Source: JASLBX01 sp036374175
GTDB taxonomy: Bacteria; Actinomycetota; Actinomycetes; Jiangellales; Jiangellaceae
NCBI GenBank assembly: GCA_036374175.1
Contig: DASUUH010000001.1
Span: 1-35,472 of the forward strand
Reading direction: 5' to 3'
DNA: 35,472 nucleotides
The position numbers and the translations under genes were made by a program. This document shows, in pieces, positions 1-7,548 of this stretch. The notes below the pieces were generated by a model that ran no database searches, was not told the origin of the DNA, and saw only the letters and a program-made list of their open reading frames with translations. Within the stretch, counting starts at the first letter, position 1, and each line of letters starts with the position of its first letter.

Positions 1-137
1 TGAACGCGCTCATCCGGGCGCGAAACTCCATGGATGATCGCGGCATCGATCTGGTGATCTCCGGCGTGAGCGAACAAGTTCGCCGCCTGTTCGAAGTCAG
101 CGGGCTGACGAGCGCGTTCATGTTCGTGCCCTCGTAG
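1..137 (+). CDS. STAS-domain anti-sigma factor antagonist, C-terminal end (partial)
   Basis: Only the last 44 codons are in the window; the gene enters from the left edge, reads in the frame whose first full codon is at base 3 and stops with TAG at 135-137. The visible residues include GIDLVISGVSEQVRRLFEVS and then a short hydrophobic tail. This is the typical end of a STAS (SpoIIAA/RsbV-like) domain: the last beta strand followed by the V/L-rich helix that ends in SGL. In this family the domain binds an anti-sigma kinase and is switched off by serine phosphorylation; the phosphorylated serine would lie upstream, outside the window. The next gene starts 1 nt after the stop and encodes the expected RsbW-like partner, which supports the call. 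The full length and start cannot be judged. Confidence 0.75.
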   Translation, partial: NALIRARNSMDDRGIDLVISGVSEQVRRLFEVSGLTSAFMFVPS

Positions 138-138
138 C

Positions 139-567
139 ATGAGTGAGCTAGCGTTCCGGTTCAGAATCGAACTCGGCGGGTCCCGAGAGGGTCGGCCCAG
201 GGCGGCACGTCGCTGGGTGATGGCGCGGTGCGCCGAGCTTGGGTTCGAATGTGCGAACGCCAACCTTCCGCTGCTGGTAAGCGAACTCGTCACCAACGCG
301 TGCATACATGGCGCGGATCCCGTGACGCTGCGCCTTGAGATGAGCAGTTCCAGAGCGCGAGTCGAAGTGGAAGACGGCGTCCCCGAGTTGCCCGATGTGC
401 AGAGTCCGACCGATCGGGATCCAGGCGGCCGGGGCTTGTTGATCGTAGAGTCGCTTAGTCACGGCTGGGGTGTGGAGCGTACGGCCACCGGCGGCAAGGT
501 CGTATGGGCCGAAGTACTCATGGAAGAGCCGGGCAACGAAAAGCTGGAGAAGGCTGGCTGTGTATGA
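139..567 (+). CDS. RsbW-like ATP-binding protein (anti-sigma factor / serine kinase type)
   Basis: A 142-residue single-domain protein of the HATPase_c_2 (GHKL) type. Visible motifs are the N-box SELVTNACIHG (residues 48-58), the G1-like EVEDG (76-80) and the glycine-rich lid GGRGLLIVESLSHGWG (96-111). This set and length match the many small actinobacterial ATP-binding proteins related to RsbW/SpoIIAB. Family members bind a sigma factor or a STAS antagonist and can phosphorylate the latter. The gene lies 1 nt after a STAS gene, and its TGA overlaps the ATG of a SpoIIE-type phosphatase (ATGA at 564-567), so the three are probably translated as one partner-switching unit. The sigma factor it might control is not in the window. 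Kinase activity is inferred from the family, not shown. Confidence 0.85.
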   Translation: MSELAFRFRIELGGSREGRPRAARRWVMARCAELGFECANANLPLLVSELVTNACIHGADPVTLRLEMSSSRARVEVEDGVPELPDVQSPTDRDPGGRGLLIVESLSHGWGVERTATGGKVVWAEVLMEEPGNEKLEKAGCV

Positions 568-1784
568 CCGGGCTGACCGATGACACCGAGAACATGCGGC
601 GCCTCGAGGTCGTGACCGACCGGGCCCTTGCCCAGTCTGACTTGGAAAGCCTGCTCGAAGAGCTGCTCGATCGGATCACCGACCTGCTGAAGGTCGACAC
701 GGCCGCCGTGCTGCTGATCGACAAAGATGCTGGCGAACTGGTGACCACGGCCACCAAGGGTCTGGAAGAGGAGGTACTGCACGGCTTTCGGGTGCCGGTG
801 GGACATGGGTTTTCGGGAACGATCTTTGCGACTGGACAACCAAGGGTTATCGACCACGTCGATGAGACGAATGTGGTCAGCCCGATCCTTCTGAGAACCG
901 GCATCCAGTCGTTGATGGGCACGCCACTAGTGGCCTCCGGCGAGATCATCGGCGTGCTCAGCACCGGCACCCGGTACCACCGGAAATTCCGTGAAGACGA
1001 CGTGCGGCTTCTCCAGGTGGCAGCCGATCGGGTGGCGTTGGCCACCCAGGCTCGTCAGACCTACGCTGAGCGCGTCGCTGCGGTCTTTCTCCAACGCAGC
1101 CTTCTGCCTGGGCGGCTGCCCTCGCTGCCCGGCCTTGAGATGGGCGGCCGGTACATCCCGGGCGGCAGCGGCAGCGTAGGAGGCGACTGGTACGACGTTT
1201 TCCCGCTGCCTGCGGGCCGCACCGGCGTGGCCATCGGAGATGTGGTCGGGCGCGGGATGACGGCGGCGGTGGTGATGGGCCGCCTGCGCAGCGCATTGCG
1301 GGCTTACGCCCTGGAGTCCACCGACCCGGCCGACGTGCTCGAACGGTTGGACCGCAAGGCACAGCACTTCGAGGCCGGTCAGATGACGACCGTCCTTTAC
1401 ATGGTCATCGAGCCGGGAACGGACGAGCTGATCATTTCCTCGGCCGGTCACCTGCTGCCGATCATTGCCCCGCCGCATGAAGCCGCCTTCACCGTCGACG
1501 TGCCGGTTGACCCGCCGCTGGCCACCCTGCCCGCCGTCGAACGGCGACGCACCGCTGTCTCGTTGCCCGCCGGCGCGGCGATGTGCTTGTTCACCGACGG
1601 CCTGGTGGAGCGCCGGGACGAGCCGCTGACCGACTCACTCGAAAGGTTGCGAGCCGCGGTAGCTGCCGCCACCCCGAACTCCGTCTGCGAGGCAATACTG
1701 TTCGAGATGCTGCCCAGTCAGGGCCACCCGGATGACATCGCCCTGCTTGTGCTACGCCGGACCGGCAGCGGCGCCGACGATTGA
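564..1784 (+). CDS. GAF domain-containing PP2C-type (SpoIIE/RsbU-like) serine phosphatase
   Basis: A 406-residue soluble protein. A GAF sensor domain covers roughly residues 25-165, followed by a PP2C/SpoIIE phosphatase domain from about 180 to 398. Metal-binding and catalytic motifs are visible: GGDWYD (206-211), GDVVGRG (225-231), LFTDGLVER (342-350) and DDIALL (390-395). The ATG at 564 is chosen because it overlaps the upstream stop (ATGA) and gives a normal N-terminus; an earlier in-frame start at 504 would overlap the upstream gene by 64 nt. In RsbU/SpoIIE systems such phosphatases dephosphorylate the STAS antagonist, freeing it to sequester the anti-sigma kinase. Here STAS, kinase and phosphatase are adjacent and in that order. 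The GAF ligand cannot be read from sequence. Confidence 0.9.
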   Translation: MTGLTDDTENMRRLEVVTDRALAQSDLESLLEELLDRITDLLKVDTAAVLLIDKDAGELVTTATKGLEEEVLHGFRVPVGHGFSGTIFATGQPRVIDHVDETNVVSPILLRTGIQSLMGTPLVASGEIIGVLSTGTRYHRKFREDDVRLLQVAADRVALATQARQTYAERVAAVFLQRSLLPGRLPSLPGLEMGGRYIPGGSGSVGGDWYDVFPLPAGRTGVAIGDVVGRGMTAAVVMGRLRSALRAYALESTDPADVLERLDRKAQHFEAGQMTTVLYMVIEPGTDELIISSAGHLLPIIAPPHEAAFTVDVPVDPPLATLPAVERRRTAVSLPAGAAMCLFTDGLVERRDEPLTDSLERLRAAVAAATPNSVCEAILFEMLPSQGHPDDIALLVLRRTGSGADD

Positions 1785-1817
1785 CTTCCCGACCTGCGGG
1801 TTAGGCCCCTGAAGCAG

Positions 1818-2192
1818 CTAGCCGAGGTGATCGGCCAGGATGCGGCTTCGCGTGCTGCTGGCATCGGCGTGCCGCTGGCGTCCGGTAGCGGTAGGAGCGA
1901 CGTAGATGGAGCGGCGGTCGTTGTCGCACATCGAACGAGCGACGAGCCCTTGCCGCTCGAGGCGGTCGACTGCCCGCGATAGCGCGCTCTGGCTCAGATA
2001 CATATCTGAACCGAGCACCTTGAGGACGCATTTGTCACCGGCGTCGATGAGCCGGTCGAGAGCTTCGAACTCGCTGAGTCCGATGCCGTGCTCGCGCTGC
2101 AGAGTCTGGTCGAGGGCATTGGCCACGGCGTTGTAGGTGGTCAGCAGGTCGCGCCAGCGCTCGACCAGCTCGCGCTCACGTACTGCCGCCAT
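1818..2192 (-). CDS. MarR family winged-helix transcriptional regulator
   Basis: About 124 residues from the ATG at 2192. It shows a MarR fold: an N-terminal dimerisation helix, a recognition helix SQSALSRAVDRLERQGLV (about 67-84), and a wing DNDRRSIYVAPTATG (90-104) with the D-x-R-R typical of the family. Longer starts at 2219 or 2234 are possible, but they enter the divergent promoter region. It reads away from an MFS exporter, and a 26-bp near-palindrome lies between the two genes. The usual arrangement is that the regulator represses both itself and the pump until a small molecule binds; that role is inferred from layout. The C-terminus (about 20 residues after the wing) is short for the family, so the last dimerisation helix may be reduced. 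Confidence 0.88.
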   Translation of the reverse strand: MAAVRERELVERWRDLLTTYNAVANALDQTLQREHGIGLSEFEALDRLIDAGDKCVLKVLGSDMYLSQSALSRAVDRLERQGLVARSMCDNDRRSIYVAPTATGRQRHADASSTRSRILADHLG

Positions 2193-2242
2193 GCGGCGGA
2201 AGATACCACGCGCCCGCATAACATGCAAAGACATTTAATGCT

Positions 2243-2271
2243 TGTACATTGCATGCACGCGCATGTAATGT
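2243..2271 (+). promoter_or_regulatory. MFS promoter overlapped by probable MarR operator
   Basis: At 2246-2271 a 26-bp sequence reads ACATTGCATGC, then ACGC, then GCATGTAATGT. It matches its own reverse complement at 22 of 26 positions. The same stretch holds a possible promoter for the exporter: TTGTAC at 2243-2248, a 17-nt spacer, and TAATGT at 2266-2271. The operator would therefore block RNA polymerase directly. A start of transcription near 2278-2280 is implied, which favours the MFS start at 2307 (or a leaderless GTG at 2280) over the ATG at 2268 inside the operator. The promoter call is a match by eye. Confidence 0.65.
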
Positions 2272-2306
2272 CGGCGGCTGTGACCTCTCAAACTCACGAC
2301 CCAACG

Positions 2307-3758
2307 ATGAAGTCGACGGCTGCCGGCGAACGGTGGAGTCCGCGCTTATGGGGCCTGCTGACCGTCGTGTGCCTCGTGCTGTTCTTGGACGGCCTGGACG
2401 TCTCCATGGTCGGCGTGGCACTACCGTCCATCGCCGCAGACCTGGGCCTGTCGACCTCGACCCTCCAGTGGATCGTCAGCGGCTACGTCCTTGGCTATGG
2501 CGGCCTGCTCCTCCTCGGCGGCCGGATGGCCGACCTACTCGGCCGGCGCCGGGTCTTCCTCGTGGCCGTCGCCGTCTTCGCCGTGGCGTCGCTGCTCGGC
2601 GGGCTCGTCGATAACGGCGCGCTGCTGATCGCGACAAGATTCATCAAGGGAGTCAGCGCCGCGTTCACCGCACCGACCGGCCTTTCGATCATCACGACGA
2701 CCTTCGCAGAAGGCAGCGCCCGCAACAAGGCACTATCGATCTACACCGTGTTCGGCGCCACCGGGTTTTCGTCCGGTCTGGTGATCGGCGGCTTGTTCAC
2801 CGGGCTCGGCTGGCGGTGGACCTACCTGTCACCGGTGCCCATCGCTGTCGCGGCGCTCGTGGCCGGGCTCATGCTCATTGCTCGAGACCGCCCCGCGGCT
2901 TCGGGCGGGCATGACCTGTGGGGTGCAATCACCTTGCCGGCCGGCATGCTGCTGCTCGTCTACACTGTGGTCCGGGCGCCCGACGCCGGCTGGTCTGATC
3001 CGTCGACGATCGGGCTGTTCGGCCTGGCAGCTGTGATCCTGACGGTGTTCGTCATGATCGAGCAGCGCGTCACCCACCCGCTCGTCAGGCTCAGCATTCT
3101 GCGCCGGGGTTCAATCCTTCGGGCCAACGTCGGATTCATCGCGATGTTCGGCGCGTACCTGAGCTTCCAGTTCATCGTCACGTTGTACCTGCAGGACGTG
3201 CTGGGGTGGACGCCGCTCAGCATGGCGCTGGCCTTGCTGCCGGCCGGCGTGCTGGTGGCTGTCAGCGCGCCGTTTGCGGAGCGCCTGATCGACAGGTTCG
3301 GCACCCCACGGCTTATCGGGACGTCGATGGCGGTCTTCGCGCTCGGTTACGTCCTGTTCATCGACATCGACACCAATCCCGCGTACATCACGGCGATCTT
3401 GCCCACCGTGCTCCTGCTGGGTATCGGCTTCGCGATCGGCTTCCCGTCCATTAACGTGCAGGCCACGTCCGGAGTGGACGACTCAGAGCAGGGCCTGGCG
3501 TCCGGGTTGGTCTGGACGTCCGGCCAAGTCGGTGGGGCACTTGTGCTGGCCGTCACGACCGCACTCGTCACCGCGGGAACGCCAGCCGAGCCGTCGGCGG
3601 GGGCGATGCTGGCCCAGTTCCGTCCCGGCATCGTGTTGGTCACGTTCGTTGCCCTCGGGGGGTTCCTACTTACCGTCGTCCCGCTGCTGCGCCGCAGATC
3701 CGCAGTGGCGGAACGAGCGAACAACCGGCCGCTCGAACTCGAGCCAACCGGCTCGTAG
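2307..3758 (+). CDS. MFS transporter, DHA2-like drug:H+ antiporter (14 TM)
   Basis: A protein of 483 residues from the ATG at 2307. It has the DHA2/EmrB-type TM1 signature FLDGLDVSMVGVALP and the loop 2-3 motif A GGRMADLLGRRR. About 14 hydrophobic segments run to the end, with a short charged C-terminal tail. Such proteins export drugs or metabolites across the cell membrane in exchange for protons. Other in-frame starts are the ATG at 2268 and GTG at 2280; 2307 is preferred because the earlier ATG lies in the operator/promoter and 2307 leaves a normal short N-terminus before TM1. No strong ribosome site precedes any of them. The gene is divergent from a MarR regulator, the classical pairing for a substrate-induced pump. 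The substrate is unknown. Confidence 0.9.
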   Translation: MKSTAAGERWSPRLWGLLTVVCLVLFLDGLDVSMVGVALPSIAADLGLSTSTLQWIVSGYVLGYGGLLLLGGRMADLLGRRRVFLVAVAVFAVASLLGGLVDNGALLIATRFIKGVSAAFTAPTGLSIITTTFAEGSARNKALSIYTVFGATGFSSGLVIGGLFTGLGWRWTYLSPVPIAVAALVAGLMLIARDRPAASGGHDLWGAITLPAGMLLLVYTVVRAPDAGWSDPSTIGLFGLAAVILTVFVMIEQRVTHPLVRLSILRRGSILRANVGFIAMFGAYLSFQFIVTLYLQDVLGWTPLSMALALLPAGVLVAVSAPFAERLIDRFGTPRLIGTSMAVFALGYVLFIDIDTNPAYITAILPTVLLLGIGFAIGFPSINVQATSGVDDSEQGLASGLVWTSGQVGGALVLAVTTALVTAGTPAEPSAGAMLAQFRPGIVLVTFVALGGFLLTVVPLLRRRSAVAERANNRPLELEPTGS

Positions 3759-3787
3759 CCGGTCGGGGCGCCTGCCGCGCTCGTTCC

Positions 3788-4084
3788 CTAGCCGGCAAGC
3801 GTCAGTTCGACGTGCGCGACAGAACCGTCGACGAGGTTCTCCGCCACGCGGACCGATCTCTTGATCGGCAAGACGTAGGTGCCGCGTGGGCGGTCGGGAA
3901 ACAGCGAGGTCGACCAGCGCGTCGTTCCGATCGAGACCTCAACGCGAACGGAACCGAAGGCGGTGGAGTTCTCCGCCGTACGCTGGTCGATCTCGTCGGC
4001 ACACTCGCGCGGCAGGCTTACGAAGTGCCACGCGCCGGGCCCGTCGTGCTCCCACACGGTGGCGTCAAAGGTGAAGCTTGGCAT
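3788..4084 (-). CDS. DUF1905 domain-containing protein
   Basis: A 98-residue protein. It has the DUF1905 pattern: an opening strand with F-x-A-x-V-W-E-x-x-G-x-x-x-W-x-F-V-x-L-P, then a central GSVRVEVSIGTTRW and a closing GTYVLPIKRSVRVAENL. The family forms a small beta-barrel of unknown biochemical role. It is transcribed in the same direction as the adenosine deaminase gene, whose stop lies 6 nt upstream of this ATG, so the two are probably one transcription unit. No signal peptide or membrane segment is visible. Its 3' end faces the MFS gene, with a 29-nt convergent gap. Confidence 0.85.
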   Translation of the reverse strand: MPSFTFDATVWEHDGPGAWHFVSLPRECADEIDQRTAENSTAFGSVRVEVSIGTTRWSTSLFPDRPRGTYVLPIKRSVRVAENLVDGSVAHVELTLAG

Positions 4085-4090
4085 CGTCGA

Positions 4091-5140
4091 TCACGTGGTC
4101 GCGGATTGACGTGACCGGCGTACGTATGCGTCGATCTCGCCGAGCAGCGCAGCCTTGCGGTCGGCAGGCAGGAACGAGGCCTCGGTGCCGGCCCGGGCCA
4201 GCCCGGCTACGCCGTCCGCATCGAGGCCGAGCAACCTGCCGGCAACTAGGTACTCGTCGTTCAACGTGGTCGAGAACATGGGCGGATCGTCGGAGTTGAT
4301 CGTCACCGGCACGCCGGCGGCCACGAGCACCGGCAACGGGTGCTCGTCGAGCGACGGCACCGACCGGGTGCGCACGTTAGAAGTGGGGCAGACCTCCAGC
4401 GCGATGCCCTCGGCCGCGAGGTGCGCCATCAGTTCCGGGTCCCGTGCAGCCGCGATGCCGTGCCCGATCCGCTCCGCACCGAGGTAGTTCAGTGCGTCCC
4501 AGATCGTCTCCGGCCCGGTCGACTCGCCCGCGTGCGGAACGCTGTGCAATCCCGCGGCCCGCGCGCGGTCGAAGTGTGCGGCGAACTGCGGCCGCGGCAC
4601 ACCTATCTCAGGACCGCCGAGCCCGAAACTGACCAGCCCGTCCGGCCGGACCCGTAGCGCGGTGTCCAGCGTCACGTCGGCCGCCGGTGCACCCGACTCC
4701 CCCGGGATGTCGAAACACCAGACGAGCTCGACGTCGAAATCACGGCCAGCCCTGCCGCGGGCGTCTTCCAGCGCTTCACAGAATGCCTCGGCCGGGATCC
4801 CCCGGATGATCGACGTGTAAGGCGTTACCGTCAGCTCGGCATAACGCACTGACTGTCCGGACATCTCGCGGGCGATCTCGTACGTCAGCATCGCAACGTC
4901 GTCGGGCGTGCGGATCAGGTCCACGACGCTCAAGTAGATCTCGATGAAGTGGGCGAGATCTTGGAATTCAAAGTATTCCCGCAGGCGGTCCGGATCGGCC
5001 GGCACCGGACTCGACCCTACGTGGCGGGCCGCCAGCTCTGCGACGATGCGCGGCGATGCCGACCCCACGTGGTGGACATGCAACTCGACCTTCGGAAGAT
5101 CTGCGATGAACGCTTTCAGCTCCTGCACGCCGCCCATCAT
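4091..5140 (-). CDS. add: Adenosine deaminase family protein
   Basis: A 349-residue metal-dependent amidohydrolase, the usual length for bacterial adenosine deaminase, which converts adenosine to inosine in purine salvage. The zinc and catalytic positions can be seen: HVH (H21, H23), PHAGE (H203, E206), RIGHGI (H227), the CPTSN strand (251-255) and NSDDP (D284, D285). The first motif reads HVHHVGS rather than the common HxHLDGA/S, so two residues next to the zinc site are replaced. This makes the exact substrate (adenosine versus a related aminopurine such as an aminodeoxyfutalosine-type or N6-substituted adenine) less certain. The start could be either of two adjacent ATGs; no strong ribosome site separates them. 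It is followed 6 nt later by a DUF1905 gene. Confidence 0.85.
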   Translation of the reverse strand: MMGGVQELKAFIADLPKVELHVHHVGSASPRIVAELAARHVGSSPVPADPDRLREYFEFQDLAHFIEIYLSVVDLIRTPDDVAMLTYEIAREMSGQSVRYAELTVTPYTSIIRGIPAEAFCEALEDARGRAGRDFDVELVWCFDIPGESGAPAADVTLDTALRVRPDGLVSFGLGGPEIGVPRPQFAAHFDRARAAGLHSVPHAGESTGPETIWDALNYLGAERIGHGIAAARDPELMAHLAAEGIALEVCPTSNVRTRSVPSLDEHPLPVLVAAGVPVTINSDDPPMFSTTLNDEYLVAGRLLGLDADGVAGLARAGTEASFLPADRKAALLGEIDAYVRRSRQSATT

Positions 5141-5200
5141 CCCGCAGCGGCACGCCGGTTGACGAACGCCGCAGGCTGAGATGAAGTGTCACGGCTGGGC

Positions 5201-5228
5201 GTGCCGGGGACCTTGTGCCGGGGACCTT
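5201..5228. repeat. Tandem 14-bp duplication upstream of the DUF222 promoter
   Basis: GTGCCGGGGACCTT occurs twice head to tail, at 5201-5214 and 5215-5228, with no mismatch and no spacer, and a further GTG follows. The second copy runs into the -35 element of the DUF222-HNH gene. Confidence 0.9.
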
Positions 5229-5255
5229 GTGTCGAACACATGTTTCGATTAGACT
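5227..5255 (+). promoter_or_regulatory. Promoter with LexA/DinR-type SOS box in its spacer
   Basis: CGAACACATGTTTC at 5233-5246 fits the Gram-positive (Bacillus DinR/LexA) consensus CGAACRNRYGTTYC at every position; the longer mycobacterial form TCGAAC-N4-GTTCGA fits less well in its right half. It lies in the 17-nt spacer between a weak -35 TTGTGT (5227-5232) and a -10 TAGACT (5250-5255). A repressor bound there would block transcription of the DUF222-HNH gene that starts at 5384, which suggests DNA-damage induction. The site is seen; its function is inferred. Confidence 0.6.
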
Positions 5256-5383
5256 GGCGTTGTGGGCGAGGCCTTCGGGCCGCCAGAGATTTGACTTTGC
5301 CGAGTGCCGACGTGGATGGCTTCGGGTTCAGACCCCGGGGCACCTGGTTGATCCGTTGATGCCTGTGGGAAGGGTGTTGGGTC

Positions 5384-7444
5384 ATGTCGGCCGCGCCGTC
5401 TTCGTCTCCGCCGCCGGTGGCGGTCCCGCAGGAGCTGGATGTGCTGCCGCCGGGTGCGCTGCTGGGGTCGCTGTTGGAGGACGTGGACATCGAGCGGGTG
5501 CGCGGCTACGACACGGTGGTGGTGTTGGGTGCGGGTTACCGGCAGTTGTGCCGGCAGCAGGCGCGGGTGTACCGGGCGCTGCTGGAGACCGGGCTGCGGC
5601 GGCCGTTCTCGGTCGACACCGTGGAACGGTTGGCGCGCCCGGGTGCGTTCGCCGCCGAGGAGGCCCGGGCGGCGCTGGTGTGGTCCAGGTTGCGGGCCGA
5701 GCGGGCGTTCGGGTTCGCGGTCGATGTGTTCGTCCGGCTGCCGGTGCTGGGTGAGGCGATGCTGGCCGGCGAGCTGGATGAGCCGCGGGCCCGGGCGTTC
5801 GTGGACTGGACCGGCGCGCTGAGCGACGCGCAGGCCGAGCAGGTGTGCGCGCAGTTGCTGGCCCAGGCGCCGCAGCTGGTGGTGGGCGAGTTGATCGACC
5901 GGATCAAACGGGCCTGCCTGGCGATCGACCCCGACTACGCCGAGAAGCGGTACCGGGATGCGGTGCGCACCCGCCGGGTCCGCGGATCGCGCAACCCGGA
6001 CGGCACCGCGAACCTGGGCGGCTACAACCAGCCGCTTGACCGGATCGCGGCCGCCTCTGAGCACATCGACACGCTGGCCCGGGCGTGCAAACGGGCCGGC
6101 GACCGGCGGCCGGTCGACCACATCCGCTCAGACCTGTTCCTCGGCCTAGCCGACGGCACCTTCGAACGCATGAGCCACGACGAGATCGTCGCGCATGTGC
6201 TCGCCCACCCCTACACCGAACCAGACCAGCAGCACCCCGCCGACAACCAGCCCGACAGGGGCGACGGTCAGCCAGGCGGCGGGTCCGGCGGCCGTGACGG
6301 CGGCGGATCAGGCGCCGCAGGTGGACACCCGTCAGGCCGCGGTGGAAGCGGCGACCAGCCCAACACCGGCGGCAGCAATCCGCACGACGGCAGCGGCGAC
6401 GACCACCCCGAAAGCGGCGACGAGCCGGGCCGCAGCGATGGCCCGTCGGGCGGAGTCGGTGACGGATCGGCCCCCGGCCAGGCTGGCATGTCCGATGACG
6501 CGCCGCCGCCTGTTGCCAACGCGACGTCGCCGGTGTCGGCGGCCAGGGCCCGGGCGGTGCCGGAACTGCGGGTGGAGTTGACCACCGTGTTGGGCCAGAA
6601 CGACCACCCCGGCCAGATCCCGCCGTGGGGCCCGATCCCAGCAGCGCAAGCCCGCGCCCTGGCCGCCGCCATGGGCTCGGCCGAATGGCGATACCTGCTG
6701 TGCGGCCGCGACGGGCACGCCATCACCGGTGGGCTGCTACGCGCCCGCCCGCGCACCAACAGCACACGACCGCGGCACGAGTCCCGCCGCGGCGGCATCG
6801 TCGAGATCGCCGCCCCCCTCGCCGACCTCACCGACCTCGCCCACCTCGCCGAGCAGTCCGAGCAGGCCGCCGGGCACCCCAGTCCCGGGCTGTGGGCGCC
6901 GGTGCTGGCCGAACTGGCCCAGCACGCCGCTCAGGCACCGGGCCAGCCGCACACCGCCAGCACGGACCCGCGGCGCCGCACCCCCGGCGCACCACTACGC
7001 CGCTGGATACAGCAACGCGACCGCCAATGCCCGCACCCGTGCTGCCGGGCCCCGGCCCGCACCGCGGACCAGGACCACCGGATCGGATTCGCCGCCGGCG
7101 GGACCACCGACGCGGCCAACCTGTCCCCGCCGTGCCGGCACGACCACCGGCTCAAAGACGAGGCCGGCTGGGCGATCAGCCAACCCGAACCCCGGCTGAC
7201 CGTGTGGACCAGCCCGCTCGGGCACCAGTACGAATCCCGACCACCACCGGTCATCACCACTCTGCCCGAGCCATACCCCGACCCGGACAACCGCTGGGAC
7301 ATCCCCACCGGCCGGTACGAATACCACCGCGGGCCACGCGACGATGCGATCCTGCCCCCGCCGCCGATACGAAGACCGAGCAGCCAGCCAACTGACCCGG
7401 AACCAGCCCGGATCTTCAACCCCGACGACGTGCCACCCTTCTAG
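5384..7444 (+). CDS. DUF222 (13E12 family) protein with C-terminal HNH endonuclease domain
   Basis: A 686-residue protein with three parts. The first, about residues 15-275, is a helical DUF222 domain containing a K-R-Y-R-D-A-V-R-type core. The second is a low-complexity Gly/Ser/Asp/Pro linker of about 85 residues (roughly 280-365). The third is a C-terminal region with an HNH nuclease fold near residue 545-590, recognisable by RQCPHPCCRAP, then DQDHRIGFAAGGTTDAANL and CRHDHRLKDEAGW. Members occur in many copies in actinobacteria (REP13E12 in Mycobacterium). They are thought to be nucleases of mobile or DNA-damage-linked elements, but the role is not established. The ATG at 5384 has GGAAGGG upstream. 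Transcription may be under LexA control (see the site at 5233). No paralogue or terminal repeat is seen in this window. Confidence 0.9.
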   Translation: MSAAPSSSPPPVAVPQELDVLPPGALLGSLLEDVDIERVRGYDTVVVLGAGYRQLCRQQARVYRALLETGLRRPFSVDTVERLARPGAFAAEEARAALVWSRLRAERAFGFAVDVFVRLPVLGEAMLAGELDEPRARAFVDWTGALSDAQAEQVCAQLLAQAPQLVVGELIDRIKRACLAIDPDYAEKRYRDAVRTRRVRGSRNPDGTANLGGYNQPLDRIAAASEHIDTLARACKRAGDRRPVDHIRSDLFLGLADGTFERMSHDEIVAHVLAHPYTEPDQQHPADNQPDRGDGQPGGGSGGRDGGGSGAAGGHPSGRGGSGDQPNTGGSNPHDGSGDDHPESGDEPGRSDGPSGGVGDGSAPGQAGMSDDAPPPVANATSPVSAARARAVPELRVELTTVLGQNDHPGQIPPWGPIPAAQARALAAAMGSAEWRYLLCGRDGHAITGGLLRARPRTNSTRPRHESRRGGIVEIAAPLADLTDLAHLAEQSEQAAGHPSPGLWAPVLAELAQHAAQAPGQPHTASTDPRRRTPGAPLRRWIQQRDRQCPHPCCRAPARTADQDHRIGFAAGGTTDAANLSPPCRHDHRLKDEAGWAISQPEPRLTVWTSPLGHQYESRPPPVITTLPEPYPDPDNRWDIPTGRYEYHRGPRDDAILPPPPIRRPSSQPTDPEPARIFNPDDVPPF

Positions 7445-7548
7445 AACGAAGAGATCGGCGGAGGTGAAATCCGGTTGGCTGAGACGAGCCTACGTGGCCG
7501 TCGGCGTAACTGCTGTCGTGCCACAGTCTGCTAGGCCACGATGGCTTG

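Noticed and set aside
6268..6831. Minus-strand frame in the Gly/Pro-rich linker of the DUF222 gene
   Set aside because: Low-complexity mirror of the linker; no start signal.
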